DNA from: Lachnospiraceae bacterium
Lineage (GTDB): Bacteria; Bacillota; Clostridia; Lachnospirales; Lachnospiraceae
DNA: 64,000 nucleotides
Direction of reading: 5' to 3'
NCBI GenBank assembly: GCA_017441825.1
Contig: JAFRVD010000003.1
Location: 1 to 64,000 of the forward strand
A program made the position numbers and the translations under genes. The notes under the pieces are model-generated. The model worked only from the letters and a program-made list of their open reading frames with translations, did not search any database and had not been told where the DNA came from. Positions 25,095 through 34,893 of this stretch are shown one piece after another; within the stretch, counting starts at the first letter, position 1; the number at the start of each line of letters is the position of its first letter.

Positions 25095-25310
25095 TTAAGG
25101 GACAGGGTCATAGCCCCCGTTCTTGTTGAAGGGATTGCACCGTAAGATCCGCCAGGCCGTGAGGGCAAGTCCCTTTAAGGCGCCGTACTTCTCTATGGCT
25201 TCGATCCCGTACTGAGAACAGGTGGGGGTAAAAATACAGTGAGTATGGACCTTTAACGGAGAAAGGTATTTCTGATAAAACCGGATCATGCCGATCAGAA
25301 TCTTTTTCAT
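25095..25310 (-). CDS. yidD: Membrane protein insertion efficiency factor YidD
   Basis: The 71-residue protein has an amphipathic N terminus ([11 protein letters not shown]), the conserved [19 protein letters not shown] core with two cysteines, and RILRCNPF. YidD sits at the inner face of the membrane and assists YidC-dependent insertion. It starts 4 bases after the rnpA stop and lies between rnpA and yidC, the standard order. Confidence 0.96.
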   Translation of the reverse strand: MKKILIGMIRFYQKYLSPLKVHTHCIFTPTCSQYGIEAIEKYGALKGLALTAWRILRCNPFNKNGGYDPVP

Positions 25311-25314
25311 ATGC

Positions 25315-25653
25315 TCACTTCAGTTCTTTGCTTTTAAATGCATGCCTTTCCAAAAGCTCCAGAAAAGACTGCTCTATTACAGTAAACCCCTGTTCCTTTG
25401 CAGCTTCACGTGCTACGATGATGATGTCCCGATCTTCAGGGATGATCTCCCTGTTCAGTCTGTATGCCTCCCTTATGAGGCGCGTCAGTCTGTGGCGGAC
25501 TACGGAATTGCCGACCTTTTTGCTGACGACGATCCCAAGCTTCCCCGTCCCCTCCGCCTGGTACATGACGAGAAATCTGTTTGCCACGGAGCAGCGGACT
25601 TTGTATACCCGGTCAAATTCACGGGTCTTTTTCAACGAATCGATATTACGCAT
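25315..25653 (-). CDS. rnpA: Ribonuclease P protein component
   Basis: The 112-residue basic protein binds the RNase P RNA and helps mature tRNA 5' ends. The RNR-type motif appears as [18 protein letters not shown] (residues about 47-65). [11 protein letters not shown] at the N terminus is also typical. GGAAAGG precedes the ATG. It lies 60 bases after rpmH, beyond a hairpin that may set the rpmH to rnpA ratio. Confidence 0.96.
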   Translation of the reverse strand: MRNIDSLKKTREFDRVYKVRCSVANRFLVMYQAEGTGKLGIVVSKKVGNSVVRHRLTRLIREAYRLNREIIPEDRDIIIVAREAAKEQGFTVIEQSFLELLERHAFKSKELK

Positions 25654-25692
25654 ACCTTTCCGCTCTCCCTGACTCTTCTCTCAAATTAATGA

Positions 25693-25714
25693 AAGGCCAC
25701 AAAAAAGTGGCCTT
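25693..25714 (-). terminator. Hairpin overlapping the rpmH stop
   Basis: AAGGCCAC/GTGGCCTT with a six-A loop (T on the minus strand) includes the first two bases of the rpmH stop codon and is followed on the minus strand by TTTCATTAATTTG. It probably causes partial termination, giving more rpmH than rnpA message. Confidence 0.65.
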
Positions 25715-25847
25715 AAGCTGATAATACCTTTCTGCCTTTCGCTCTCCTTGCAGATAAGACCTTGCGTCCGCCTGCAGTGCTCATTCTGGCACGGAAGCCG
25801 TGGACCTTCGAATGAGATCTCTTCTTGGGCTGGAATGTCATCTTCAT
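25713..25847 (-). CDS. rpmH: 50S ribosomal protein L34
   Basis: The 44-residue, very basic protein starts [18 protein letters not shown] and ends GRKVLSA, the near-invariant L34 pattern. AGGAGG lies upstream of the ATG at 25847. It is the first gene of the rpmH-rnpA-yidD-yidC-jag operon, reading away from oriC. Its promoter lies at 25910-25938. Confidence 0.98.
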   Translation of the reverse strand: MKMTFQPKKRSHSKVHGFRARMSTAGGRKVLSARRAKGRKVLSA

Positions 25848-25909
25848 ATATGATATACCTCCTGATCACTTTCTTACCTTAAATAATCAAAATGCGAGAC
25901 ATCTCGAAA

Positions 25910-25938
25910 ATTATATTAAAATTCAAGGGTAAAGTCAA
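25910..25938 (-). promoter_or_regulatory. rpmH promoter
   Basis: On the minus strand TTGACT (25933-25938) is 17 bases before a perfect TATAAT (25910-25915), about 60 bases upstream of the rpmH start. Confidence 0.85.
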
Positions 25939-26216
25939 GTTATTTTTTCTTTATAAGGCTCAAACCGTAAATACACCGGATATCCACATACTTATAAACA
26001 AAATGAGAATTTATTTTCCAGTTTTCAACAAAAAGTGAATAAAATGTTTACAACCGTATTGAAAAAAACTTGATTTTCCGCCATTTTTCAAACATTTCAA
26101 GTCTATCAGTATACACATGCCAACCATGTGTTCTATGCTGATATTGTTCATACAAAAGTCGTGTTTTTGCCTGAAAATATGTATTTTTACTGTTATAAAC
26201 AATAATAACAAAATAG

Positions 26217-26234
26217 TTATCCACATTATCCACA
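26217..26234 (+). promoter_or_regulatory. Tandem DnaA boxes
   Basis: Two consecutive perfect TTATCCACA nonamers in the same orientation lie just upstream of the dnaA promoter. They suit both replication initiation and autoregulation of dnaA. Confidence 0.92.
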
Positions 26235-26246
26235 AGTTTTCCACTC

Positions 26247-26275
26247 TTTACTTTCCGTTTTTTTTATAGTATAAT
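26247..26275 (+). promoter_or_regulatory. dnaA promoter
   Basis: TTTACT (26247-26252) and perfect TATAAT (26270-26275) are separated by 17 bases, starting 13 bases after the tandem DnaA boxes. Bound DnaA could repress it. Confidence 0.75.
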
Positions 26276-26346
26276 GTAAGCGCTGAAAAGTGCCCTTAAA
26301 TCGATTTTTGCGGCTGAGAAGACATTTTTATCAAGAAGGTATCGAA

Positions 26347-27726
26347 ATGTTAGAAAAACTCAAAGAAAACTGGCAGAGAATCAAAGAAAAAGTACGTGAC
26401 GAATACGATATTACGAACGTCTCTTATAAAACATGGATCATGCCCCTTGAAGTATATAACATCCGGAACGGAAATATCGTCCAGATCATCTTTACCGGCG
26501 GCAACGGGGACTTTGAGATCAACTTTGTCACAAAGCGCTATTCCATCCCGCTCCAGGTCACCATTGAGGAGATCATCGGACTGGACTGCACCGTGGAGAT
26601 CCTGCCGGAGCAGATCCAGAACGCCGGAAACTCAGGCAGCAGTAAGTCTTCAGGCAAGGGAAACGGTTCCAACTTCACGCGTTCCAATCTGAATCCGAAA
26701 TATACCTTCGATACCTTTGTTGTGGGCGCGAACAACCAGTTTGCGCATGCGGCTTCTCTTTCTGTTGCGGAATCGCCCGGCAGGGAATACAATCCTCTTT
26801 TTATTTACGGTGGTCCGGGCCTCGGAAAAACGCACCTCATGCATTCCATCGCTCATTTTATTATGAGCAATAATCCGAAGGCCAACATTCTATATGTGAC
26901 CAGCGAAGTTTTCACGAATGAAGTGATCGACGCAATCCGAAACAAAAACGGCGTGACCATGTCAGAGTTCCGGAACAAGTACAGGAACATCGACGTGCTC
27001 CTTATTGACGACATCCAGTTTATTATAGGAAAAGAATCAACTCAGGAGGAGTTTTTCAATACCTTCAACTTCCTTTATGAAAACAGTAAGCAGATCGTGA
27101 TCAGCTCGGATCAGCCGCCCAAGAGCTTCTCTACGCTGGATGACAGGCTGCGTTCACGGTTTGAATGGGGCCTTACCGTCGACATTACGGCGCCGGATTA
27201 CGAAACCAGGATGGCCATCCTCCGTAAAAAGGAGGACAACGATGACTACACGATCGACAATGAGATCCTGCAGTACATCGCAACCAATATCAGGACAAAC
27301 ATCCGGGAGCTGGAAGGCGCGCACAATAAGATCTACGCTTTCTCAAAGCTGCATCCGAATACGCCTCTGACGCTCGATATCGCAAAGGAAATTTTAAAGG
27401 ATTTCATCAATCCTGACGAAGAAAAGAAGCTCACGCCGGAATACATCATCCAGGTGGTGGCAGAGCATTACGGAGTACGCTCCGAGGATATCAAATCCCA
27501 GAGGAGAAACAAGGAGATCGTTCTTCCGAGGCAGATCTCCATGTACCTGATCCGCCTGTTCAACGACATCACGCTGCAGGACGTAGGCAAGATCCTCGGA
27601 AACCGTGACCATTCCACCATCATCCACGGCTTTGACAAGATCACAAACGAGATGGTAAGGAATCCTGATCTTAAGAATACGGTGGATATACTGAAAAAGA
27701 AACTGAATCAGTCTGTCCACGATTAA
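26347..27726 (+). CDS. dnaA: Chromosomal replication initiator DnaA
   Basis: The 459-residue AAA+ initiator binds DnaA boxes and opens oriC. It has domain I (1-85), a short Ser/Gly-rich linker (about 100-118), an AAA+ domain with Walker A GPGLGKTHL (near 160) and Walker B LLIDDIQF, and a C-terminal DNA-binding domain with GNRDHSTIIHGFDKI. The ATG at 26347 matches family N termini (MLEKLKENWQ); 19 more upstream codons are open but lie in the leader. Confidence 0.98.
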   Translation: MLEKLKENWQRIKEKVRDEYDITNVSYKTWIMPLEVYNIRNGNIVQIIFTGGNGDFEINFVTKRYSIPLQVTIEEIIGLDCTVEILPEQIQNAGNSGSSKSSGKGNGSNFTRSNLNPKYTFDTFVVGANNQFAHAASLSVAESPGREYNPLFIYGGPGLGKTHLMHSIAHFIMSNNPKANILYVTSEVFTNEVIDAIRNKNGVTMSEFRNKYRNIDVLLIDDIQFIIGKESTQEEFFNTFNFLYENSKQIVISSDQPPKSFSTLDDRLRSRFEWGLTVDITAPDYETRMAILRKKEDNDDYTIDNEILQYIATNIRTNIRELEGAHNKIYAFSKLHPNTPLTLDIAKEILKDFINPDEEKKLTPEYIIQVVAEHYGVRSEDIKSQRRNKEIVLPRQISMYLIRLFNDITLQDVGKILGNRDHSTIIHGFDKITNEMVRNPDLKNTVDILKKKLNQSVHD

Positions 27727-27993
27727 GTGTTTATTCTGTGTGAAACAGCTGTAGATTCCCTGTGGAACCATGTGAAAGATGAAAACACCCTTCTTTTTCA
27801 TCTTCCCGTTCTCTGTGGAGCGTGTGTGTTCCTGAAACACTTTTCCATACACTTTTAATCAGCCTTTTTGTCAGTGTTTCAGAAGAAGAAAAACCCTTTT
27901 TCACATACAAACAGCTCCTACTGCTTCTTCTACTGACTGACTATATTTATAGATCCATACGCGCGTGTGGATCCGGAAAGGAGTGTATCACTC
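27727..27993. other. dnaA-dnaN spacer with hairpins
   Basis: This 267-bp gap has no gene. It holds AAGATGAAAA/TTTTCATCTT (27776-27804), a possible dnaA terminator. A 9-bp CTGAAACAC/GTGTTTCAG inverted repeat (27832-27882) is also present, and a degenerate DnaA-box-like TGTGGATCC at 27966. Many Firmicutes carry the second part of oriC here, but I see no perfect box. Confidence 0.5.
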
Positions 27994-29100
27994 ATGAAAG
28001 TAATCTGTTCAAAAGACAATCTTCTTAAAGGAATGAATATCGTCCTCCGTGCGGTTCCGTCAAGAACCACCATGGACATCCTGAAATGCGTTCTTTTACA
28101 GGCTGAAGACGAAAGTCTCCGCCTGACCGCAAACGATACGGCGCTCGGAATTGAAACGAACATTCCGGCCATTATTTCCGAACCCGGCAGAGTTGCCATT
28201 GAAGCATCTCTCTTTTCTTCCATCGTAAGGAAGCTTCCGGACAGCGACATCGTGATCGAGACTGATGAAAACGACATGATGAAGATTTCCTGCGACAACG
28301 TCGTCTTCAATATTGCAGGACGCGGAACGGATGATTTTGTGTATCTTCCTTCCGTAGACGTTACGGAAAGCATCCTGATTTCCCAGTACACGCTGCGTGA
28401 GATGATCAGCCAGGTCATCTTCTCGATCTCTGACAGCGAACTCAACGCAGTAATGGGCGGCGTTTTCATGGAGATCCTGGGAGACAGCATCCGCCTGACT
28501 ACGCTGGACGGCCACCGCATTTCCGTTCGCATCAGTCCTCTCAGGGAGGAATACAAGATGATCAGCGCCATCATTCCGGGCAAGGCCATGAATGATATCA
28601 GCAAGATCATCACCGGAAATCACGACGATGACATGGAGATCTCCTTCTCAGAGAACCACATCATGTTTGAGTTTGAAGAAACAAAGGTGGTCTGCCGTCT
28701 TATAGACGGAGAATATTTCAAGGTTTCCTCCATGCTTCGTGAAGAGCATGAAACGCACTTCAGGATCAGCAACAGGATCCTTTTGGACTGCCTGGACCGT
28801 TCCACTCTTCTCATCAATGAAAATGACAAGAAGCCGGTCATCATGAATATCACCGATAACGTCATGAACTTAAAGCTCCGGTCAGCTATCGGCACTCTGG
28901 ATGAAAACATCCCGGTCGCGAAGGACGGGAAGGACATCAAGATCGCCTTCAACCCGAAGCTGTTTATGGACGCATTAAGGGTGATCGACGATGAAACGAT
29001 CGACATCTACATGGTGAAGTACAATTACCCCTGCACCATCAGAAATGATGAAGGAACGTACAGCTACGTGATCCTTCCCGTGAACTTTACGGAGGACTGA
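27994..29100 (+). CDS. dnaN: DNA polymerase III beta sliding clamp
   Basis: The 368-residue protein is the homodimeric ring that tethers polymerase III to DNA. Three repeated clamp domains of about 120 residues are visible. The C terminus is conserved ([13 protein letters not shown], like the usual VxPVR end). AAGGAG lies upstream of the ATG at 27994. The gene is followed one base later by the S4 gene, starting the dnaN-yaaA-recF-gyrB-gyrA run. Confidence 0.97.
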   Translation: MKVICSKDNLLKGMNIVLRAVPSRTTMDILKCVLLQAEDESLRLTANDTALGIETNIPAIISEPGRVAIEASLFSSIVRKLPDSDIVIETDENDMMKISCDNVVFNIAGRGTDDFVYLPSVDVTESILISQYTLREMISQVIFSISDSELNAVMGGVFMEILGDSIRLTTLDGHRISVRISPLREEYKMISAIIPGKAMNDISKIITGNHDDDMEISFSENHIMFEFEETKVVCRLIDGEYFKVSSMLREEHETHFRISNRILLDCLDRSTLLINENDKKPVIMNITDNVMNLKLRSAIGTLDENIPVAKDGKDIKIAFNPKLFMDALRVIDDETIDIYMVKYNYPCTIRNDEGTYSYVILPVNFTED

Positions 29101-29101
29101 C

Positions 29102-29308
29102 ATGCAGATCCACTTAAGGGATGAATTTATCAAGCTCGGCCAGGCATTGAAGGCTGCGGACCTTGTTGAGGACGGAGTTGAAGCGAAGGTCGTGATTCAG
29201 AACGGAGAGGTTTTCGTAAACGGCGAAGTGGATACCCGCCGAGGAAGAAAGCTGTATGCCGGGGACATTGTAGAATATGACGGACAGTCCGTAGAGATTC
29301 TGAAATAA
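29102..29308 (+). CDS. yaaA: S4-domain RNA-binding protein (YaaA)
   Basis: The 68-residue protein is a single S4 domain, with [14 protein letters not shown] and the strand [16 protein letters not shown]. Members near dnaN and recF in Firmicutes are linked to ribosome assembly. It starts two bases after the dnaN stop, with the binding site GGAGG inside dnaN, and ends one base before recF. Confidence 0.93.
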   Translation: MQIHLRDEFIKLGQALKAADLVEDGVEAKVVIQNGEVFVNGEVDTRRGRKLYAGDIVEYDGQSVEILK

Positions 29309-29309
29309 A

Positions 29310-30395
29310 ATGTTCATTGAATCCGCTGACCTTCACAATTTCAGAAATTTTGAAGAGCTTCACCTGGATTTCGGGCATGGCGCGCATATCTTTTACGGGG
29401 AAAACGCGCAGGGGAAGACCAACCTTCTGGAAGCATTGTATCTTGCTTCCGCCAATAAATCCCACAGGAGTGCAAAAGATCGGGAGATGATCCGGTTTGG
29501 AGAGGAAGAAGCGCACATCAAGGTGATGGCGCTTCGGAACGACGTCCGGATCCGGATAGACATGCACTTAAAAAAGGACAGAAACAAGGGAATCGCGGTA
29601 AACGGCGTCCCGCTGCGGAGGACCAGGGATTTTATAGGCACGCTGAATGCGGTCATCTTTTCTCCGGAGGATCTCCAGATCGTCAAGGAAGGACCGCAGG
29701 AAAGAAGAAGGTTTACAGATACCGAGCTCTGCCAGCTGGATCCTGTCTATACGGCTGATTTTATCAGCTACAGAAAGGCATTGGAGGAAAGAAACAGGCT
29801 TCTGAAGGACCTTTCCTTTGATCCTTCCCTTAAGGATACCATGGACGTCTGGGACGAGCAGCTGGTCCGATATGGGAAGGAGATCATCGCGAAGAGGCGT
29901 GCGTTCATTGACGAGCTTCGGGAGATCATCCTGCCGATCCACGAAAATCTGTCCGGCGGAAGAGAAAAGCTCCTGCTTTTTTATGAACCGGACGTTTCAG
30001 AGGATTCCTTTTATGAGGAGCTCCGGCGGGCGAGAGACCGGGACATCCGGATGAAGACTACATCAGTGGGTCCTCACAGGGATGATTTCAGCTTCATCCT
30101 GAATGAGATCGACGCGCGGGTCTACGGCTCCCAGGGACAGCAGCGCACCAGTGCGCTTTCTCTTAAGATGGCGGAGATCTCCATCGTACGGAAAAAGACC
30201 GGAAATACGCCCATCCTCCTTCTGGACGACGTGTTTTCCGAGCTCGATTCAAGCCGCCAGACGTGTCTTCTCGAAAGCATTCAGGATATACAGACTTTTA
30301 TTACCTGCACCGGGCTGGATGATTTTATCAGCCGGCATTTTCATGAGAGAATGGTTTACGAAGTAAAGCAGGGATCGGTTACAAGAAAGGAATAG
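29310..30395 (+). CDS. recF: DNA replication and repair protein RecF
   Basis: The 361-residue SMC-like ATPase works with RecO and RecR in loading RecA at gaps. Walker [10 protein letters not shown] (30-38), ABC signature region [17 protein letters not shown] (about 270-286) and Walker [13 protein letters not shown] are clear. No strong ribosome binding site precedes the ATG, which lies one base after the S4 gene stop, so translation is probably coupled. Confidence 0.97.
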   Translation: MFIESADLHNFRNFEELHLDFGHGAHIFYGENAQGKTNLLEALYLASANKSHRSAKDREMIRFGEEEAHIKVMALRNDVRIRIDMHLKKDRNKGIAVNGVPLRRTRDFIGTLNAVIFSPEDLQIVKEGPQERRRFTDTELCQLDPVYTADFISYRKALEERNRLLKDLSFDPSLKDTMDVWDEQLVRYGKEIIAKRRAFIDELREIILPIHENLSGGREKLLLFYEPDVSEDSFYEELRRARDRDIRMKTTSVGPHRDDFSFILNEIDARVYGSQGQQRTSALSLKMAEISIVRKKTGNTPILLLDDVFSELDSSRQTCLLESIQDIQTFITCTGLDDFISRHFHERMVYEVKQGSVTRKE

Positions 30396-30399
30396 TAAA

Positions 30400-32343
30400 A
30401 TGGCAGACGAAAACCGGAACTATGAAGTTTCAGAAAACCAGGAATATGATGAGAACCAGATCCAGATCCTTGAAGGTCTGGAAGCTGTCAGGCGCCGTCC
30501 GGGCATGTACATCGGGTCGACCTCTGAGCGCGGTCTGCATCACCTGGTCTATGAGATCGTCGATAATTCCGTAGATGAAGCGCTTGCCGGCGTTTGCGAT
30601 CATATTACAGTTACGTTAAATGCGGACGGTTCATGCACTGTAGAGGACAACGGCCGCGGCATCCCGATCGGCATCCATCCGAAGGCGGGGATCCCGGCGG
30701 TAGAGGTCGTTTTTACGATCCTGCACGCCGGCGGAAAATTCGGCGGAGGGGGCTACAAGGTCTCCGGCGGTCTTCACGGTGTTGGCGCGTCCGTAGTTAA
30801 TGCGCTGTCCGACTGGCTTGAGGTCGAGATCTTCCATGAAGGGAAGATCTATAAGCAGCGCTATGAGCGGGGGAACCGTGCGTACGAGCTTAAGGTAGTG
30901 GATAAATGCGATCCGGAAAAGCACGGGACGCACGTGACGTTCCACCCGGACCATGAGATCTTTGAAATACTTGAGTTCGATTTCGATACACTGGCGTCCC
31001 GTCTTCAGGAGATGGCTTTCTTAACGGCAGGTCTCAAGATCGAGATCCGTGATATGCGGGAAGAAAAGCAGGAAGCCTCCTTCCATTACGAAGGCGGTAT
31101 CAGGGAATTCGTTCGTTATCTGAACCATTCTAAGGAGTCCCTTTATGACGACGTGGTCTTCTGCAGCGGCATGAAGAACAACGTTTTTGTGGAGGTCGCG
31201 TTCCAGCATAACGACACATATACGGAATCCATTTATTCGTTCGTCAATAACATCAATACGCCGGAAGGCGGCATGCATCTGACCGGCTTCCGGAACGCCA
31301 TTACGAAGACGTTCAATAAGTATGCCCGCGACAACAAGCTCTTAAAGGATAATGAGCCAGAGCTTGCCGGCGAGGATATCCGTGAAGGCATGGCAGCCAT
31401 CATCTCCGTGAAGATCGAGGAGCCGCAGTTTGAGGGACAGACCAAGCAGAAGCTCGGAAACTCTGAAGCCAGAACTGCCGTAGATTCCATCGTTTCCGAA
31501 CAGCTGACCTACTATATGGAGCAGAATCCGGCTGTTGCGAGACGGATCTGCGACAAATCCATCAGCTCACAGCGTGCGCGTGAAGCCGCAAGAAAGGCCC
31601 GGGACGTCGCAAGAAGGAAATCCGCGCTCGACAGCATCGCGTTTGCCGGAAAGCTTGCGGACTGCTCGGACAAGGATCCCGCAAAGTGCGAGATCTTCAT
31701 CGTCGAGGGTGATTCCGCAGGCGGCTCCGCGAAATCCGCGCGTGACCGGAAGACCCAGGCCATCCTGCCTCTCCGCGGCAAGATCCTGAACGTGGAGAAG
31801 GCAAGACTCGACAGGATCTATGACAACGAAGAGATCCGCACAATGATCTCCGCCTTCGGCACAGGCATTCACGACGATTTCGATATTACAAAGCTCCGCT
31901 ATGACAAGATCATCCTGATGACCGATGCCGACGTGGACGGCGCGCATATCAGCACGCTCCTTCTGACGTTTATCTACAGGTTCATGCCGGGGCTCATTAA
32001 GGAAGGGCACGTCTACCTTGCGCAGCCGCCGCTTTTCAAGGTCGAAAAGAACCGCCGTGTCTGGTACGCGTATTCGGACGGAGAGCTCGATTCCATCATG
32101 AGGGAAATCGGCAGAGATTCCTCAAACAAGGTCCAGCGGTACAAAGGCTTAGGTGAAATGGACGAGGACCAGCTCTGGGAGACGACCATGGATCCGGAGC
32201 GCCGGGTACTCCGCCGCGTCCTTTACGATGAAGAGGAGGCCGCGGTCATCGACCTCACGTTCAACGTCCTCATGGGCGACAATGTTGAGCCGAGACGTGA
32301 GTTTATTGAAAAGAACGCACGCTACGCGACGGTAGACGCGTAA
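30400..32343 (+). CDS. gyrB: DNA gyrase subunit B
   Basis: The 647-residue ATPase subunit of gyrase has the GHKL fold ([37 protein letters not shown]), a transducer domain, and a TOPRIM domain with [10 protein letters not shown] and DADVDGAH. It ends in the short Firmicutes-type tail. It starts 4 bases after the recF stop with AAAGGA upstream, and precedes gyrA by 21 bases. Confidence 0.98.
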   Translation: MADENRNYEVSENQEYDENQIQILEGLEAVRRRPGMYIGSTSERGLHHLVYEIVDNSVDEALAGVCDHITVTLNADGSCTVEDNGRGIPIGIHPKAGIPAVEVVFTILHAGGKFGGGGYKVSGGLHGVGASVVNALSDWLEVEIFHEGKIYKQRYERGNRAYELKVVDKCDPEKHGTHVTFHPDHEIFEILEFDFDTLASRLQEMAFLTAGLKIEIRDMREEKQEASFHYEGGIREFVRYLNHSKESLYDDVVFCSGMKNNVFVEVAFQHNDTYTESIYSFVNNINTPEGGMHLTGFRNAITKTFNKYARDNKLLKDNEPELAGEDIREGMAAIISVKIEEPQFEGQTKQKLGNSEARTAVDSIVSEQLTYYMEQNPAVARRICDKSISSQRAREAARKARDVARRKSALDSIAFAGKLADCSDKDPAKCEIFIVEGDSAGGSAKSARDRKTQAILPLRGKILNVEKARLDRIYDNEEIRTMISAFGTGIHDDFDITKLRYDKIILMTDADVDGAHISTLLLTFIYRFMPGLIKEGHVYLAQPPLFKVEKNRRVWYAYSDGELDSIMREIGRDSSNKVQRYKGLGEMDEDQLWETTMDPERRVLRRVLYDEEEAAVIDLTFNVLMGDNVEPRREFIEKNARYATVDA

Positions 32344-32364
32344 CGACGGGAGATTTACAGCATT

Positions 32365-34893
32365 ATGGAAGCAAACGTATACGATAAGATTCATGAGGTG
32401 GAGCTCAAACAGACCATGGAACAGTCCTACGTGGACTATGCTATGTCTGTCATCACCTCACGCGCGATCCCGGACGTCCGGGACGGCCTGAAGCCGGTGC
32501 AGAGAAGGGTGCTCTTCTCCATGTCCGAGCTTTCCAATACCCCGGATAAGCCGCACAGGAAGTGCGCGCGTATCGTGGGTGATACAATGGGTAAATATCA
32601 CCCCCACGGAGACAGCTCCATCTACGGAGCCCTGGTCTACATGGCACAGAGTTGGAACACCCGGTACCCGCTGATCGACGGGCACGGCAACTTTGGGTCT
32701 GTGGATGGAGACGGCGCGGCGGCCATGCGTTACACGGAAGCCCGCCTTTCGAAGATCTCCATGGAGCTCCTGGCTGATCTCAACAAGGATACCGTGGACT
32801 TTGTCCCGAACTTTGACGAGACAGAGAAGGAGCCTTCGGTACTTCCGAGCCGCATCCCGAACCTTTTAGTTAACGGCGCGCAGGGCATTGCCGTCGGTAT
32901 GGCGACCAACATCCCGCCGCACAATCTTCGTGAGATCGTGGACGCGGTAGTGAAGATCATCGACAACCGCGTGAACGAAGGCCGGGAGACGAACGTTGAG
33001 GAGATCATGCAGATCGTAAAGGGACCGGATTTCCCGACAGGGGCGGTCATCCTCGGAAAGAAGGGGATCGAGCAGGCGTACAGGACCGGCCGCGGAAAGC
33101 TCCGCATCCGTTCTGTCTGCCATATCGAGCCGATGGAGAACGGGAAAAACCGGATCATCGTGACCGAGATCCCGTACCTTGTCAATAAAGCCCGGCTGAT
33201 CGAAAAGATCGCAGAGCTCCACAAGGATAAAAAGATCGACGGCCTGACGGATATCAACGATGAGTCCTCAAGCCGTGAAGGAACAGGCACCCGGATCGTG
33301 ATCGAGCTTCGGCGCGACGTAAATCCGAATGTGATCCTGAACCAGCTGCTCCGCCACACGCAGCTCGAGGACACCTACGGCGTCATCATGCTGGCGCTTG
33401 TGAACGGCGAGCCGAAGGTCCTCAATATCCTCGACATGCTGAAGCACTACATCCGCCACCAGGAGGATGTGGTGACCAGGCGCACGCGCTTTGACCTCGC
33501 GAACGCGGAAAAGCGCGCGCACATCATCGAAGGCCTGCTGATCGCGCTCGACAATATCGACGAAGTGATCCGGCTGATCAGGGCCGCGGCAAACGTACAG
33601 GAAGCGAAAGACAGCCTGATAAACGCGTTCGGGCTGACCGACGCGCAGGCGCAGGCCATTGTGGACATGCGTCTCCGTGCGCTGACCGGACTGGAGCGCT
33701 CCAGGCTTGAAGAGGAATATGCGCAGTTAAAGAAGACCATCGAAGAGCTCCGTGCCATCCTGGCGGACGAAAACAAGCTCCTCCTGGTCATCCGGGACGA
33801 GCTGTATGCCGCCGGCCAGAAGTACGGCGACGACCGCCGCACCAGGATCGAAGCGGATGAAGACGAGATCGAAGACGAGGACCTGATCCCCGAAGAGGAC
33901 GCCGTAGTCGCGATGACAAAGCTTGGGTATATCAAGCGCATGTCGCTCGACAACTTCAAGGCGCAGAACCGGGGCGGCCGCGGCATCCGCGGCATGCAGG
34001 TCATCGACGATGACTACACGACCGAACTGCAGATGACCGGCACGCACGACAATATCATGTTCTTCACGAACCAGGGACGCATCTACATCATGAAGGTGTA
34101 CGAGATCCCTGAATCGGGCAGAACCTCCCGCGGAACGCCGGTTATCAACCTGATCGCGCTGCAGCCGGAGGAGCGTGTCACCGCCATGGTCACTCAGAAG
34201 GAGCTGAACACGGACTGCAACATCATCATGGCGACCAGAAACGGCACCATCAAGAAGACGCCTGCGTCCGAATACCGGAACATCCGGAAGACCGGCCTCC
34301 TGGCTATCACCCTGAAGGAAGGGGACGAACTCATCAGCGTCAAGGAATCCACGGCGGACGACGATGTGCTGCTTGTGACAAAGCTCGGCACTACCATCTG
34401 CTTTGCGGAAACTGACGCGAGGATCTGCGGCAGGACGTCCATCGGCGTCCGCGGCATCCGCCTTTCCGAGGGCGACGAGCTGGTCTCCATGGAGATCTCA
34501 GCGCCCGGGAAGACCGTCCTGTTCGTGTCTGAAAACGGCATGGGCAAGCGTACCGAATTCAGTGATTTCAACCACCAGAGCCGCGGCGGCAAAGGCGCGC
34601 GCGGATACCGGGTCACGGAGAAGACCGGCGCTATTGTCGGCACGGAATCCGTCTCCGAGGATGAAGAGATCATGATCATCACAACGGAGGGCATCGTGAT
34701 CCGGACGCCGGTCGAAAGCATCCCGGTACTCGGCAAGACCACCTCCGGCGTGAAGCTCATCAACATCCAAAAAGAAAGTGAAGCCCGCGTGGCGAGCTTC
34801 ACCGTGATCAGTGCTTCTGAAGAAGATACAGAGAATCCGGACGGGGAAGGCGAAGAAGCCCGGGAAAGCACCGGTGAGGAAGAGAACGATTAA
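32365..34893 (+). CDS. gyrA: DNA gyrase subunit A
   Basis: The 842-residue subunit cuts and rejoins DNA through Tyr123 (in RYTEARL). The quinolone region reads HPHGDSSIYGALVYMAQ, with Ser84 (E. coli Ser83) kept but Gly88 where E. coli has Asp87. The C-terminal beta-pinwheel repeats follow from about residue 500, including the GyrA-box-like QNRGGRGIRG (about 532-541). The end is acidic. Its stop overlaps the stop of the convergent ABC-F gene by 4 bases. Confidence 0.98.
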   Translation: MEANVYDKIHEVELKQTMEQSYVDYAMSVITSRAIPDVRDGLKPVQRRVLFSMSELSNTPDKPHRKCARIVGDTMGKYHPHGDSSIYGALVYMAQSWNTRYPLIDGHGNFGSVDGDGAAAMRYTEARLSKISMELLADLNKDTVDFVPNFDETEKEPSVLPSRIPNLLVNGAQGIAVGMATNIPPHNLREIVDAVVKIIDNRVNEGRETNVEEIMQIVKGPDFPTGAVILGKKGIEQAYRTGRGKLRIRSVCHIEPMENGKNRIIVTEIPYLVNKARLIEKIAELHKDKKIDGLTDINDESSSREGTGTRIVIELRRDVNPNVILNQLLRHTQLEDTYGVIMLALVNGEPKVLNILDMLKHYIRHQEDVVTRRTRFDLANAEKRAHIIEGLLIALDNIDEVIRLIRAAANVQEAKDSLINAFGLTDAQAQAIVDMRLRALTGLERSRLEEEYAQLKKTIEELRAILADENKLLLVIRDELYAAGQKYGDDRRTRIEADEDEIEDEDLIPEEDAVVAMTKLGYIKRMSLDNFKAQNRGGRGIRGMQVIDDDYTTELQMTGTHDNIMFFTNQGRIYIMKVYEIPESGRTSRGTPVINLIALQPEERVTAMVTQKELNTDCNIIMATRNGTIKKTPASEYRNIRKTGLLAITLKEGDELISVKESTADDDVLLVTKLGTTICFAETDARICGRTSIGVRGIRLSEGDELVSMEISAPGKTVLFVSENGMGKRTEFSDFNHQSRGGKGARGYRVTEKTGAIVGTESVSEDEEIMIITTEGIVIRTPVESIPVLGKTTSGVKLINIQKESEARVASFTVISASEEDTENPDGEGEEARESTGEEEND

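Larger units (their letters stand above)
25848..26346. other. Origin of chromosome replication (oriC), rpmH-dnaA spacer
   Basis: This 499-bp AT-rich gap holds no gene. Two perfect DnaA boxes TTATCCACA stand in tandem with no gap (26217-26225, 26226-26234). A one-mismatch box ATATCCACA is at 25980, and weaker matches include TTTTCAACA (26023) and TTTTCCACT near 26238. The stretches around 25920-26210 are strongly AT-rich and could unwind. Flanking operons diverge from here. The position between rpmH and dnaA matches Firmicutes origins, which often include further boxes after dnaA. Confidence 0.88.
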
